From Nakamurella flavida (GTDB lineage Bacteria > Actinomycetota > Actinomycetes > Mycobacteriales > Nakamurellaceae): a DNA stretch of 64,000 nt. The notes beneath the pieces are model-generated. The model was given only the letters and a program-made list of their open reading frames with translations. It did not search any database and had not been told where the DNA came from. The stretch lies in contig NZ_JAUSQV010000001.1 of NCBI RefSeq assembly GCF_030811475.1, forward strand, positions 558,001 through 622,000. The letters run 5' to 3'. Positions 43,839 to 52,253 of this stretch are shown one piece after another (the stretch's first letter is position 1; each line of letters starts with the position of its first letter). A program made the translations under genes and the position numbers.

Positions 43839-43922
43839 ATGTTGTTGAGCGCGGAAGAGTTTTACACTAAGGCTCGGATCGGGATCATAAATATTTATAT
43901 TGGCGCCTTGCAAAAAAGATGA
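43839..43922 (+). CDS. Small ORF, 27 aa, AT-rich, unknown
   Basis: ATG preceded by AAGGGGA, one of the better ribosome sites in the island. The peptide MLLSAEEFYTKARIGIINIY has a mixed amphipathic character and uses ATA, ATT and TAT codons foreign to this genome. It could be the start of a truncated transferred gene. No match recognised. Confidence 0.3.
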   Translation: MLLSAEEFYTKARIGIINIYIGALQKR

Positions 43923-44249
43923 GCACAGGTCTCGTTGGGGATGTCTGGTAATCAACCTTCAAACACATATCCCCATCTCTGAAATTTCGGGACCTGCGGG
44001 CTCTGAGCTGCTTGTCACGGGGCGTCCAACAGCCCCGGGCGGTTGCCGTAGGCCAGCTCGTGGTCCTCGACAGCGAGACGCAGCCAGACGTCGGCAGTGA
44101 CGCGCCGCCTGTATCGCGGAGCTCTCGCTACCAACCGACATCCGCGCGGCCGTCGCGTGAGAGGGGATCGTGCAGCGGGACAGGCTGGCGCCGCGTTCTC
44201 GTGCGCCCGGCGCCGCTTGAGCCAGTCCCGCCCGGGGTACCACTGCGTA

Positions 44250-45032
44250 GTGACGTTGAATCATGTGAGGCGCGGAAGCGGAAGCCCCCTGTTGCTCGTG
44301 CACGGCCTAGGCGCTGGGTGGCGATCTTGGGCGCCGATCCTCGACGAACTCGCCGAACATCGTGAGGTCGTCGCTGTCGACCTGCCGGGTTTCGGTGAGA
44401 CCCCACCCTTGGCCGGGGAGGTGTCGATCGCCACCCTGACCGACGCCGTGGCGGAGTTCATCCGGGAACAGGGGCTGGACGGGGTCAGCACCGTCGGCCA
44501 GTCGTTGGGCGGACGCATAGTGCTCGAGCTCGCGAGGCGGGGAGTCGGCGGCGACACCGTGGCGCTGGACCCGGGCGGCTTCTGGAGCGACCGTGAACTC
44601 CTTGTCTTCAGCGCCACCCTGCGGCCGTCGGTCGCTCTGGTCCGAGTTCTGCGAAAGTGGCTGCCTCTGCTGCTGGGGAGCGCAATTGGAAGGACCCTGC
44701 TGCTGGTGCAGTTCTCGGCGCGACCCTGGGCGCTCTCGCTGGAGACGGTGCTGCCGGACGTGCGTGGCCTGGTCGAGTCCCCATCGAACGGAGCCGCCCT
44801 GGACGCCCTCACCAAGGGCCCGAAACAGCAAGGCGCCCCAGCAGGAACCGCGCCCGGCAGGGTGACGATCGGTTGGGGACGTCGTGACCGGGTGACCGTG
44901 CGGAGCCAGGCCGCACGGGCCACGAGTCTGTTCCCCGATGCGATCCTGCACTGGTTCGACCGTTGCGGCCACTTCCCGCAATGGGATGCACCGAAGGAAG
45001 CGATACGACTTATCCTCGACAGGACCCTTTGA
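44250..45032 (+). CDS. Alpha/beta hydrolase
   Basis: 260 aa. An N-terminal strand and oxyanion region SPLLLVHGLGAGWRSWAPIL, the nucleophile elbow TVGQSLGGRIV (Ser near 86), an acid in GWGRRDRVT and the catalytic His in FDRCGHFPQWDAP define the fold. The start is GTG 44250 with only a weak site. It stands between the AT-rich zone and the mobile-element remnants. Substrate unknown. Confidence 0.82.
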   Translation: MTLNHVRRGSGSPLLLVHGLGAGWRSWAPILDELAEHREVVAVDLPGFGETPPLAGEVSIATLTDAVAEFIREQGLDGVSTVGQSLGGRIVLELARRGVGGDTVALDPGGFWSDRELLVFSATLRPSVALVRVLRKWLPLLLGSAIGRTLLLVQFSARPWALSLETVLPDVRGLVESPSNGAALDALTKGPKQQGAPAGTAPGRVTIGWGRRDRVTVRSQAARATSLFPDAILHWFDRCGHFPQWDAPKEAIRLILDRTL

Positions 45033-45100
45033 GATCCGTCGCCCTACTGAGCCGACGACCGTCCACGAGCCAATCCGCTCAAAGGCGCGCCGATCGCGGA

Positions 45101-45540
45101 CTACAGGGCGGCGGCCAGCGTACGGGTGCGGTAGTCGCTGGAGACGCAGGTGTAGAGGGCCGTGGTGGAAGCGTGCTCGTGCCCGACCTGCAGCTGGACG
45201 AACAGCAGGTCGATGTCATCCTCGATCAAGTGCGTGACGTAGGACCGTCAGAACGAGTGGAAGTCCAAACCAGGGGACAGGTTCGGCTCGTCTCGGTAGC
45301 GGCTGAACCGCTCGTTGATCGTGCCGAGGCCGACCATGGAGCCGCGCTCGGACGGGAACCGGTCGGTTCTGCCGCCCGCCGAGGGGAGTCCGACCGACAG
45401 CCACTGCTCGACGACCTCGTCGGACTAGTCAAAGACGGTCAGGACACTGCGTCGCTTGGGTGCCGAGCCGGTTAGTTGCGTTTCGGACGCTCGCACATCG
45501 ACGACACGGTCCAACTAGCCGCCCTCCTCTCGCCCTCAGG
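45101..45540 (-). pseudogene. Tyrosine recombinase (phage/ICE integrase), C-terminal remnant
   Basis: One continuous frame reads like an actinobacterial integrase: REEGG, SAPKRRSVLTVFD, SDEVVEQWL, TINERFSRYRDEP, LDFHSF, RSYVTHLIEDDIDLLFVQ, QVGHEHASTTALYTCVSSDY and RTLAAAL, including the HxxR-region, second His and catalytic Tyr. It is cut by three in-frame stops: TAG 45515-45517, TAG 45425-45427 and TGA 45248-45250, the last replacing an Arg after HSF. The N-terminal half is gone. It is a dead remnant of an integrated element. Confidence 0.88.
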
Positions 45541-45562
45541 GCCCCGGAGGAGTGTCCGGATC

Positions 45563-45856
45563 CTAATTCGTGAGGGAAGCTAGCTCCCTGCGGTCTGCTT
45601 CTATCTCTGCGCTCAGCCCCTCGGCTCGTTGACTGGTCAGCCCGACCCATTGCTGGAACAGGACAGCGTGTGCCTGGATCTTCTCGAGTCCGAGGAGGTC
45701 CTGCACCGCACGGGTTGCCTCGTCCTGGTCCCGGCACCCCTTGATCACGGCCAGGACCTCGTCCGACCGTGCGAGAGAGGTCAGCAGGGCAGTGCGTATG
45801 TGAAGCTGCCGTCTGATCGTCTCGGCGGCGATTTCAACCTCATCCGGATTCAGCAT
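45563..45856 (-). CDS. Stand-alone GyrA-like coiled-coil domain protein
   Basis: 97 aa from ATG 45856. The sequence follows the coiled-coil/tower part of type IIA topoisomerase A subunits: IRTALLTSLARSDEVLAVIK, then DEATRAVQDLLGLEKIQAHA, and QRAEGLSAEIEADRRELASL. No catalytic Tyr, winged helix or beta-pinwheel domain is present. It follows a two-TM protein by 5 bp and is likely co-transcribed. A decoy or partner of gyrase, or a reused helical hairpin, are both possible; function unknown. The ribosome site is weak. Confidence 0.6.
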   Translation of the reverse strand: MLNPDEVEIAAETIRRQLHIRTALLTSLARSDEVLAVIKGCRDQDEATRAVQDLLGLEKIQAHAVLFQQWVGLTSQRAEGLSAEIEADRRELASLTN

Positions 45857-45861
45857 GGAGG

Positions 45862-46110
45862 TCAGCTGTTCCGAGCGCGGCGCCGAGCCTGGAACAGCTG
45901 CCAGGCGGACCAAGTCGCGAATCCGACGACGACTACAGACAGGGACCGGAAGATGATCTTCCCGGGGGAGGATTCGCCATCGGTGATCATGGATATCAGG
46001 GTCCATACCGTTGCGACGAAGGCGAGGCTGATGACCACGAGAACGACCGGGTGGCCGAGCAGGCGAGACGCGGGCAAGTCCGACAACGGCTGGCGGGGCT
46101 GGTCAGGCAT
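45862..46110 (-). CDS. Small membrane protein with two transmembrane segments
   Basis: 82 aa from ATG 46110. TM1 is VVLVVISLAFVATVWTLISM and TM2 is IIFRSLSVVVVGFATWSAWQ, with a short polar loop between and an Arg-rich C-terminus (ARRRARN). No family recognised. It sits in a mobile-element remnant directly upstream of the GyrA-like small gene. Confidence 0.6.
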   Translation of the reverse strand: MPDQPRQPLSDLPASRLLGHPVVLVVISLAFVATVWTLISMITDGESSPGKIIFRSLSVVVVGFATWSAWQLFQARRRARNS

Positions 46111-46123
46111 GACGGGACTGTAG

Positions 46124-46395
46124 TCACAACCCCTTTGGGTCCGCGTCGTCCAGCTCAAGGTAGCGGTAGATAGTGGGTCGGCTGACGCCAAATTCGGCGG
46201 CGATCTGGGCAACGGTGAACCTGGCCTTGCCGTCATCACCGGTCTGGTCGTACATGGAGCGGGCGGTTCGGCCTGCCGGGGTCGAAGCTTGGGTTTGGGT
46301 CCGCCGACCCGGCCGCGAGCCCGGGCCGCGGCGAGGCCGTCGCGGGTGCGCTCGGACATCAGGGCGTGTTCGAACTCCCACCGCACCATGCTGGC
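46124..46395 (-). pseudogene. Serine recombinase (resolvase/invertase) C-terminal remnant
   Basis: Two frames combine to give the end of a Tn3/Hin-type recombinase: WEFEHALMSERTRDGLAAAR and ARGRVGGPKPK in one, then MYDQTGDDGKARFTVAQIAA and EFGVSRPTIYRYL (the HTH) in the other, ending at 46124. One indel near 46270-46290 separates them. The catalytic N-terminal domain is absent, replaced at about 46390 by a TraG fragment on the other strand. Confidence 0.8.
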
Positions 46396-46996
46396 CGGGG
46401 GTACAAAGATCGTCTCGTTGATCGTCGCCGACATCCTCGACGCAGCACGGGATCTGGCGTCGGCCTCGGAAGGGGCGCAGTTGGACCCGCCGTTGCCGAT
46501 CATCGCCGACGAGTCGGTGAACACGTGCCGCCTGCCGGACTGGGAGACGGTGCTGTCGGACTCGCGCCGCTGGGGGATCAGCGCCCACATGGTGGTGCAG
46601 ACCCGGTCATTGCTGCGCGGCGCCTACGGCCGGGACCAGGGCGAGGCGATCCGGAGCGCGGCCGGCATGCGGATGACGGTCGGCGGTGGAGAGGGCGCCT
46701 CGGACAGCAAGGAGCTGGCCGAGGCGTTCGGTGACGTCGAGGTGGCCACCTACTCCCGGGACGCCTCCGGTTCGGTCAACTCCCTGTCCAGCCGTCGTCA
46801 GGCCACCCGCACCGTCGCCGACACCCGCAACATCCCACCGGGCCGGGCGATCGTGCTGCCCTCCCAGATGCCGCCGGTCGAGATCGAGCTGACCCCGTGG
46901 TGGCGTCGCACAGACGCCGAACAGATCCAGCGCGCCGCCCGCGACTTCGACGACCCCCGCGCCCACGACCTGCCGCTGGCCGGGCGGCGACCGTGA
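46391..46996 (+). pseudogene. TraG/TraD-type conjugation coupling protein, C-terminal remnant
   Basis: About 200 residues of the TraM-recognition domain: TKIVSLIVADILDAARDLAS, PLPIIADESVNTCRLPDWET, DSRRWGISAHMVVQTRSLLR, MRMTVGGGEGASDSKELAEA, DTRNIPPGRAIVLPSQMPPV. The Walker-containing N-terminal part is missing; no start codon belongs to it. It shows that the island once held a conjugative element. Confidence 0.85.
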
Positions 46997-47100
46997 GCGA
47001 CCAGCCGCCCTGGGACCCCGACCATGACCCGTACGACGACGACGAGGACCCGGACACCGACGGCTACTCCACTCCTCTGCCATCCAGGCTTTCAATCTGA
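46993..47100 (+). CDS. Short acidic ORF coupled to the TraG remnant
   Basis: 35 aa from GTG 46993, whose GTGA overlaps the TraG stop. It is very acidic (DHDPYDDDEDPDTDGY) and appears to be the 5' end of a downstream conjugation gene cut at about 47076. The 120 bp that follow hold no supported gene before the RHS gene end. Confidence 0.4.
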   Translation: MSDQPPWDPDHDPYDDDEDPDTDGYSTPLPSRLSI

Positions 47101-47219
47101 TGATTATGGTGACCGACCAAGACGTGCTGGTGCCGGAGAGAACGGACGTCGAGCACGATGACGTGGACGCAGGTTTGAGCCACGGCTGATTCCGGCGGGC
47201 CGGGGAGGCATCTTGGAAT

Positions 47220-50200
47220 TTAGCCCTGGCGCGCGTCGTAGAAGACATCTCCGTCCTCGTCTGGCTGTGCCGCCAGGACGGCGTTGCGAACGGGCGCCGC
47301 CTGAGGGTTGACGACCGCCACCGGCGGGAGTGGATTGACGACCTGCCCGCCGCCCGGGGCCCCCAAGGGCTGCAGGCGAGCCTGGAAATCGTTCTGGGCG
47401 CGGATTTCAGCTCGAGCACTCACTGCCCCTTCGGTGTAGCTGACCATCGCCGCGCCGTTGGCCACTGCTCCTTCCAGCACGGCGGTGCCGAACTTCCCAG
47501 TGTCGAAGGCGGTGGCCTGGCCGGTGGCGAGGTCGAGTCCCTGGCCGATCGCGTGAGCCTCCGTAGCCCCGACCGCTCCCTCGACAAAGCCCAGGGCGAA
47601 TGATCCGGCCGCCCGAACGAGCAACGACCGGGAGGAAGCGATGGCCAGGAACGCCCCGTCTGTCGCGGCGGCCAACGCGACATCGATCATGAATTCCAGG
47701 CCGATCGCGAGCCAGTCTCCCCACGTGGATTCGCCGTCGCTCGTCCCGCGGGGGTCATCGCGGTTGATCGGGTCTTGTGAGGCGTAGTCGTAGGCGTTGA
47801 GGCCGCCGCCGATGACGGGGTCGGGCTGGGTAAACCGGCCGAGCACGGGCAGGTAGACCCGAGCGCCCATCAGGAGGTAGGCGGTCGACAGGCCGATCGT
47901 GTCAAGCCCGTTCTTCTGCTGCCAGGCCGGTGTGGCCGCTGACGGGTCGAGAGCGACTTGCCCGTTCAGCGCGTTCCCGAAGGGGTCGTACAAATGGGGC
48001 GGCGTAGTGGCAGGCGCGCCGTCGGCGCCGGTGTCGAACCAGCGGTCACCCCGCAGATCCGGATAGCCCCAGGTAGCGAGCGGGGCCGCGGGGTCGGCTG
48101 CCGCCACGTCCTGTCGGAGCATCGTCGAGGTGCCGACGGCCCCAGCGGCCGGAGCCGCCGGAGTGGTCCGTGTCCCCGCGGCGGGGGAGGCCGTCCCGAC
48201 GATCTCGCTCGAAGAATCGGCAGACGGAGACTGCGTACCAGCCGAAGTCTGAGGCACCGCGTCGGGCGTAGCGATGGGACCGGGTGTGGGGGTCGGGGGA
48301 TTCGGGAAGGTCATCAGCGGTGACGGTGCCGGCGTAGTCGGCGGCACCGCTGCGCTGCTGACGGCCGGGGGCGGTGTCGTGGTGGGGGGCGTCGGCTGCG
48401 TCGGCGCTGCGCTCAGTGAGGTGGGCGGGGCGGTGGAGGTGGTTTGCACGGTGACACCGCCGGCCAGGGTCAGCGTCCGGGAGAGCACGTGGTTGGCCTC
48501 GTCCAGCAGGTACCCGCCTTGGCTGTACCGGGCGGTCACCGCCGGCGCGCCTGCGGCAGTCATGGTGCGGGCGATCACCTGCCCGCCGCCGTCCCGGTGG
48601 TAGTCCACCGTGGTGGTGGCGTCGGCGGCGCGGACGAGCGCCCCGGTGTGGTCGTAGGCCAGAGCCAGTGCGCCCACCCCGACGAGGTCGGCCCCGGTGA
48701 GCTGGTCGTAGGTGAGGGCGCCGACCGTCGGGTCGGTGGTGGACAGCAACCGGCTCCCGACGGCGTCGTAGGTCCAGGTGGAGGTGGCGCCGTCGACGGT
48801 CTGGCTGGTGCGGTTGCCGTTCGCGTCGTAGGTCCATGCCCAGGCGCGGTGATCGACCTGGGCCGTGGTGTCCAGGGCTGCCTGGACCAGACGGCCGGAA
48901 CGGTCGTAGCCGTAGCGGAAGGTGGCACGGGTGTCCGGGGTCGTCCGCTCGTCGACCAGGATCCGGCCCGTCGCGCTGATCCGGTGCTTGTCGGAAAAGG
49001 TGCGGCCGTCGGCGGTGGTGTACGTGACCGCGGTGGCCCGTTCGTTGGCGTCGTAGGCCAGGGTCGCCTTCACCCCGTTGCCGAAGGCGACCGAATCCGG
49101 CCGGCCGTCGGCGAGGTACCGGGTGGTGGACAGCAGGGCCCCGTCGAGGGTGACGGCCAGCGGGCTGCCGTCCGGGGTGTGACTGGTGGTGGTGGTGCTG
49201 CTGACCGGGGCAGTCCCATCGGTCGGCGCGGTGGTGATCGTGGTGCTGACGGCCAGTCCCGAAGCCGGATCAAAGGTGGTTCGGGCGGTGGTCCCCCAGC
49301 TGTCGATGCTGGCGGTCAGCCTGCCGGTGATGTCCACCACCGACGTCGTCGTGGTGACCGTTCCGTCGGCCGCGGTGGCCGTGACCCGGGTCTGCAGAGG
49401 GTTGTTCTGGTAGCGATGGTCGGTGTCGGTGCTGGAGGAGGCAGTCTGGTCCCGTGCCTCGTGGTGCACCACCCGGCCCGCGGCGTCGAACTCCGTGCAG
49501 CTCGTGCGATGCCCGTCGGAAGTGGCCGACGTGCGTCCTGCGTTGTCGTACCAGGTCGAGTAGACGGCCGACGGGTCACCTGTGCCCGTGCGGTTCGGGT
49601 CGGTGGTGGCGCGCGGGTGGCCGGCCTGGTTCGCCGGGACGCTTCCCGGGCACGGTGCCGTGGCCTGTTCGTCCACCCCCCAGTAGGTGAGGGTGGTGGT
49701 GTCCCCGGCCGGTGACTGGGCAGTCAGCTGTCGACCCCAGGCTCCGGCGGCCGTGTCCAGCGACTCGTAGGTCTGCCGGGTGGTCAGTCCGCCGTCGTCG
49801 GTCCGGCTGGTGAGTTGTCCGGTCGACGGGTCCTGGAACACCGCCGTCGCGGTGGACGTGACGGGCTCGTCGGCGTTCAGGTTGTCCGCGGTCTTCTTGG
49901 CCGTCTTGAGCTGGTAGTCCGGGCTGAGCTGGTCCATCGGGATGGGCGACGGTGACAGGCCGGCGGGGCCGGCACTTAGGGTCAGGGTGCCGGCGCTGTC
50001 GGCGACGGGCGTCGCGACGGAGGTGTCGATGCGGATGCGGTGCGGGCCGGCCTCGAGATCGAGGGAATCGCACGCCGACTGCACGCAGGCCACGTTGTCG
50101 ACCCACAACCGGCTGGTCGAATCCGGCTCGACGGTCACGGCGTAGGTGCCCTTGGCGCCCACGGTCCAGAGACCGGTGAGGCGGGCGCTCCAGGGTTGTT

Positions 50201-52190
50201 GTTCCCCCCCGACCGGGCTGCGCGGCCAGTTCAGGGCCAGCGACTGGATCGGTTGCCCGGCCAGGGTGGGGCCGGTCTCCGTCCGGGCCGGTGCGCCGGT
50301 GTAACTCGGGTTGGCCCAGTAGGTGGTGGCCAGTCCGGTCAGCGGCTTCCCGTTCACAGGGTCGTCGGTGAAGGTGCGGTCCAGTAGGTAGGTGGTGGAC
50401 GGCGACGAGTCACCGACCCCTCCGATGGTGGGTCCGGTCGTCCGCGTGCGCACGCCGTCGGTGTAGTCGAAGGTGGACACCCCGCCGGCGGCGTCCGTGA
50501 CCGACTTCTGGTGGTCGGCCGCGTTGTCCCAGGACTGGGTGGATGTGCGGGCCGAGGCGTCGCGCCAGGTGGTCGGGGTCAGATACGCAGGGTCGAAGTC
50601 CACCTCGCCGAGGTAGCCGGCCGGGGTCGAGACGCCCGGCGTGCTGATCGTCGTGGTACCTGACCGGTAGGCGTAGGTGCGCGTCATCCGCACCGACGGG
50701 TCCCCCGTGGCCGGGGCGTCGATGGCCACGACGCGGCCCTGGTCGTCGTAGTGCAGCAGGGTCGTGGTCCCTGCCGCGTCCACGCCGGGTACGGCAGCCG
50801 CGACGGCGGCGGCGGCGAGGGGGGTGCGCAGGGCGGACATGCGACCGGCCGCGTCATAGGCCGCATCGGTCACCTGGGCATCCACCCCGGCCCCCGACAT
50901 GTCGACCGCCCGCCCCAGCTGAACACCGGATCCGCTGGCGACGTAGTGCATCTCGCTGCGTGAGCCGTCCCAGAAGTCGACGGCGCACAGGGCCCCCGCG
51001 GGCGCCGGGACGAACCCCGTCGGTTCGACGGTCGGGCACCCGGGGCCCCCGCCGTACCGGAGCTGGATCTGCTGCCCGGAGATCGGATCCGACAGGGACT
51101 GCAGCCGGTCATCGGCCCAGACCTGCTGCACGGAACGGACTCCGCTGTGGCTCACATCGGTGACGAAGGCGGTCGCATCCTGCGCGGGGGCGTCCGGCGT
51201 GGCCGAGAACACGGTGGTGACCTGGTCCTGTCCGGTGGTCGTCCAGGTTCCGTCGGCGTTGCGGGAGACCCAGGTGAAGGCGCCGGTGGGTTGCTGGCCG
51301 GACCCCCAGACCGGCGCGTAGAGGCCGGGGGAGGCCTCCACGAAGCTGACGGCGCTCCCGGAGGTGCCGGTGAGGGTGATGGAACCGTCGACCCGGGCGA
51401 TGAGCCCCGTCCACGACGAGCCGGAGGGGACCTCGAGCCGCCAACCACTGGGGACACCCTCCTGAGCGCGACTGTTCGGCGCGTAGGCCAGGGTGACGCC
51501 CAGGGCGCCGCTTCCACCGCTGACCGTGTGCGAGCTCCACGACGTGGCGGGTTCGCCGGTGGCCAGGCCGACCGTGATGGAGGAGAAGGAGTCGGTGGGT
51601 TGTCGTTGGGCGCGTTGGGCGTCGACCCTGAAGTAGTAGGGACCCTGCGTGCTTCCGTCGGGTCGGACGGCGACCCACTGGTACGCCGCTCCCTGCTGAA
51701 GGCGGCCGGACGGGTACCGCAGGGTCGGACTGGAGATGGTGTCCGACCACGACACCGTGCCGGCCGCGGCGGACAGGCCCCGGACCGTGAACGTGTACTG
51801 ACCCTGCTGCGGATCGGGCGGCTGCAGCGTCGGGGTCAGCGAGCTGGCGATACCGATCTTGTCGGACACCACGGCACTGCCGTAGTCGGGGGCGAAGGGC
51901 TGCCCGGCTCCGACGGACGAAGTCGGAAGTGCCGCGAGATCCGCAGCAGCCCCAGAACCGCCGGCCGACAGGACATCGACGCCGGCGGAGCTCGCCGGCG
52001 CCGCTGCGGCGACAGCGGACCGCACCGGATCTGTCGTGGCGGCCCGGGGCACGGGCACCTGCCCCGTGCATGCAGCGACCGTGAGGGCGGCGGTGACCGC
52101 GAGCGCGACGAGGCGGCAGGGCCGGGAGCGACGGGTCATCAGCGGGCCGGCACCGGCAGCTGGGTGGTCGGCAGCGGGGGTCGTCGGCAC
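47220..52190 (-). CDS. RHS repeat lipoprotein with PA14 insert, polymorphic-toxin-like
   Basis: 1656 aa. GTG 52190 has GAGGAGA; a lipoprotein signal follows (LVALAVTAALTVAAC). After a beta-rich 450-residue front, YD-type repeats appear (YDAAGRMSALRTP, YDDQGRVVAID). A PA14-like unit is present at about 600-730 (TTYWANPSYTGAPARTETGP, GTYAVTVEPDSTSRLWVDNV), then more YD repeats (FDAAGRVVHHEA, YDRSGRLVQAAL, YDANGNRTSQ). A disordered Pro/Thr linker of about 110 residues precedes the core LGRFTQPDPVIGGG and NAYDYASQDPINRDDPRG. The roughly 160-residue tail has alanine-rich hydrophobic helices and no known toxin motif. RHS shells enclose C-terminal effectors; that role is inferred. Confidence 0.88.
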   Translation of the reverse strand: MPTTPAADHPAAGAGPLMTRRSRPCRLVALAVTAALTVAACTGQVPVPRAATTDPVRSAVAAAAPASSAGVDVLSAGGSGAAADLAALPTSSVGAGQPFAPDYGSAVVSDKIGIASSLTPTLQPPDPQQGQYTFTVRGLSAAAGTVSWSDTISSPTLRYPSGRLQQGAAYQWVAVRPDGSTQGPYYFRVDAQRAQRQPTDSFSSITVGLATGEPATSWSSHTVSGGSGALGVTLAYAPNSRAQEGVPSGWRLEVPSGSSWTGLIARVDGSITLTGTSGSAVSFVEASPGLYAPVWGSGQQPTGAFTWVSRNADGTWTTTGQDQVTTVFSATPDAPAQDATAFVTDVSHSGVRSVQQVWADDRLQSLSDPISGQQIQLRYGGGPGCPTVEPTGFVPAPAGALCAVDFWDGSRSEMHYVASGSGVQLGRAVDMSGAGVDAQVTDAAYDAAGRMSALRTPLAAAAVAAAVPGVDAAGTTTLLHYDDQGRVVAIDAPATGDPSVRMTRTYAYRSGTTTISTPGVSTPAGYLGEVDFDPAYLTPTTWRDASARTSTQSWDNAADHQKSVTDAAGGVSTFDYTDGVRTRTTGPTIGGVGDSSPSTTYLLDRTFTDDPVNGKPLTGLATTYWANPSYTGAPARTETGPTLAGQPIQSLALNWPRSPVGGEQQPWSARLTGLWTVGAKGTYAVTVEPDSTSRLWVDNVACVQSACDSLDLEAGPHRIRIDTSVATPVADSAGTLTLSAGPAGLSPSPIPMDQLSPDYQLKTAKKTADNLNADEPVTSTATAVFQDPSTGQLTSRTDDGGLTTRQTYESLDTAAGAWGRQLTAQSPAGDTTTLTYWGVDEQATAPCPGSVPANQAGHPRATTDPNRTGTGDPSAVYSTWYDNAGRTSATSDGHRTSCTEFDAAGRVVHHEARDQTASSSTDTDHRYQNNPLQTRVTATAADGTVTTTTSVVDITGRLTASIDSWGTTARTTFDPASGLAVSTTITTAPTDGTAPVSSTTTTSHTPDGSPLAVTLDGALLSTTRYLADGRPDSVAFGNGVKATLAYDANERATAVTYTTADGRTFSDKHRISATGRILVDERTTPDTRATFRYGYDRSGRLVQAALDTTAQVDHRAWAWTYDANGNRTSQTVDGATSTWTYDAVGSRLLSTTDPTVGALTYDQLTGADLVGVGALALAYDHTGALVRAADATTTVDYHRDGGGQVIARTMTAAGAPAVTARYSQGGYLLDEANHVLSRTLTLAGGVTVQTTSTAPPTSLSAAPTQPTPPTTTPPPAVSSAAVPPTTPAPSPLMTFPNPPTPTPGPIATPDAVPQTSAGTQSPSADSSSEIVGTASPAAGTRTTPAAPAAGAVGTSTMLRQDVAAADPAAPLATWGYPDLRGDRWFDTGADGAPATTPPHLYDPFGNALNGQVALDPSAATPAWQQKNGLDTIGLSTAYLLMGARVYLPVLGRFTQPDPVIGGGLNAYDYASQDPINRDDPRGTSDGESTWGDWLAIGLEFMIDVALAAATDGAFLAIASSRSLLVRAAGSFALGFVEGAVGATEAHAIGQGLDLATGQATAFDTGKFGTAVLEGAVANGAAMVSYTEGAVSARAEIRAQNDFQARLQPLGAPGGGQVVNPLPPVAVVNPQAAPVRNAVLAAQPDEDGDVFYDARQG

Positions 52191-52253
52191 GGGTCTCCTC
52201 GGAGTCGGGCGAAATCCCGGGCGAACGTCCCGGGCAGTGGGGAGGTCGGAAGG

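Larger units (their letters stand above)
43311..44249. other. AT-richer intergenic island with small ORFs and hairpins
   Basis: About 940 bp whose central part (about 43,530-43,990) is strikingly A/T-rich compared with the rest of the window, with codons such as ATA and TTA otherwise rare here. No full gene is recognisable. It contains two short ORFs with convincing ribosome sites and two hairpins, listed separately, and marks the left border of the accessory island. Confidence 0.5.
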
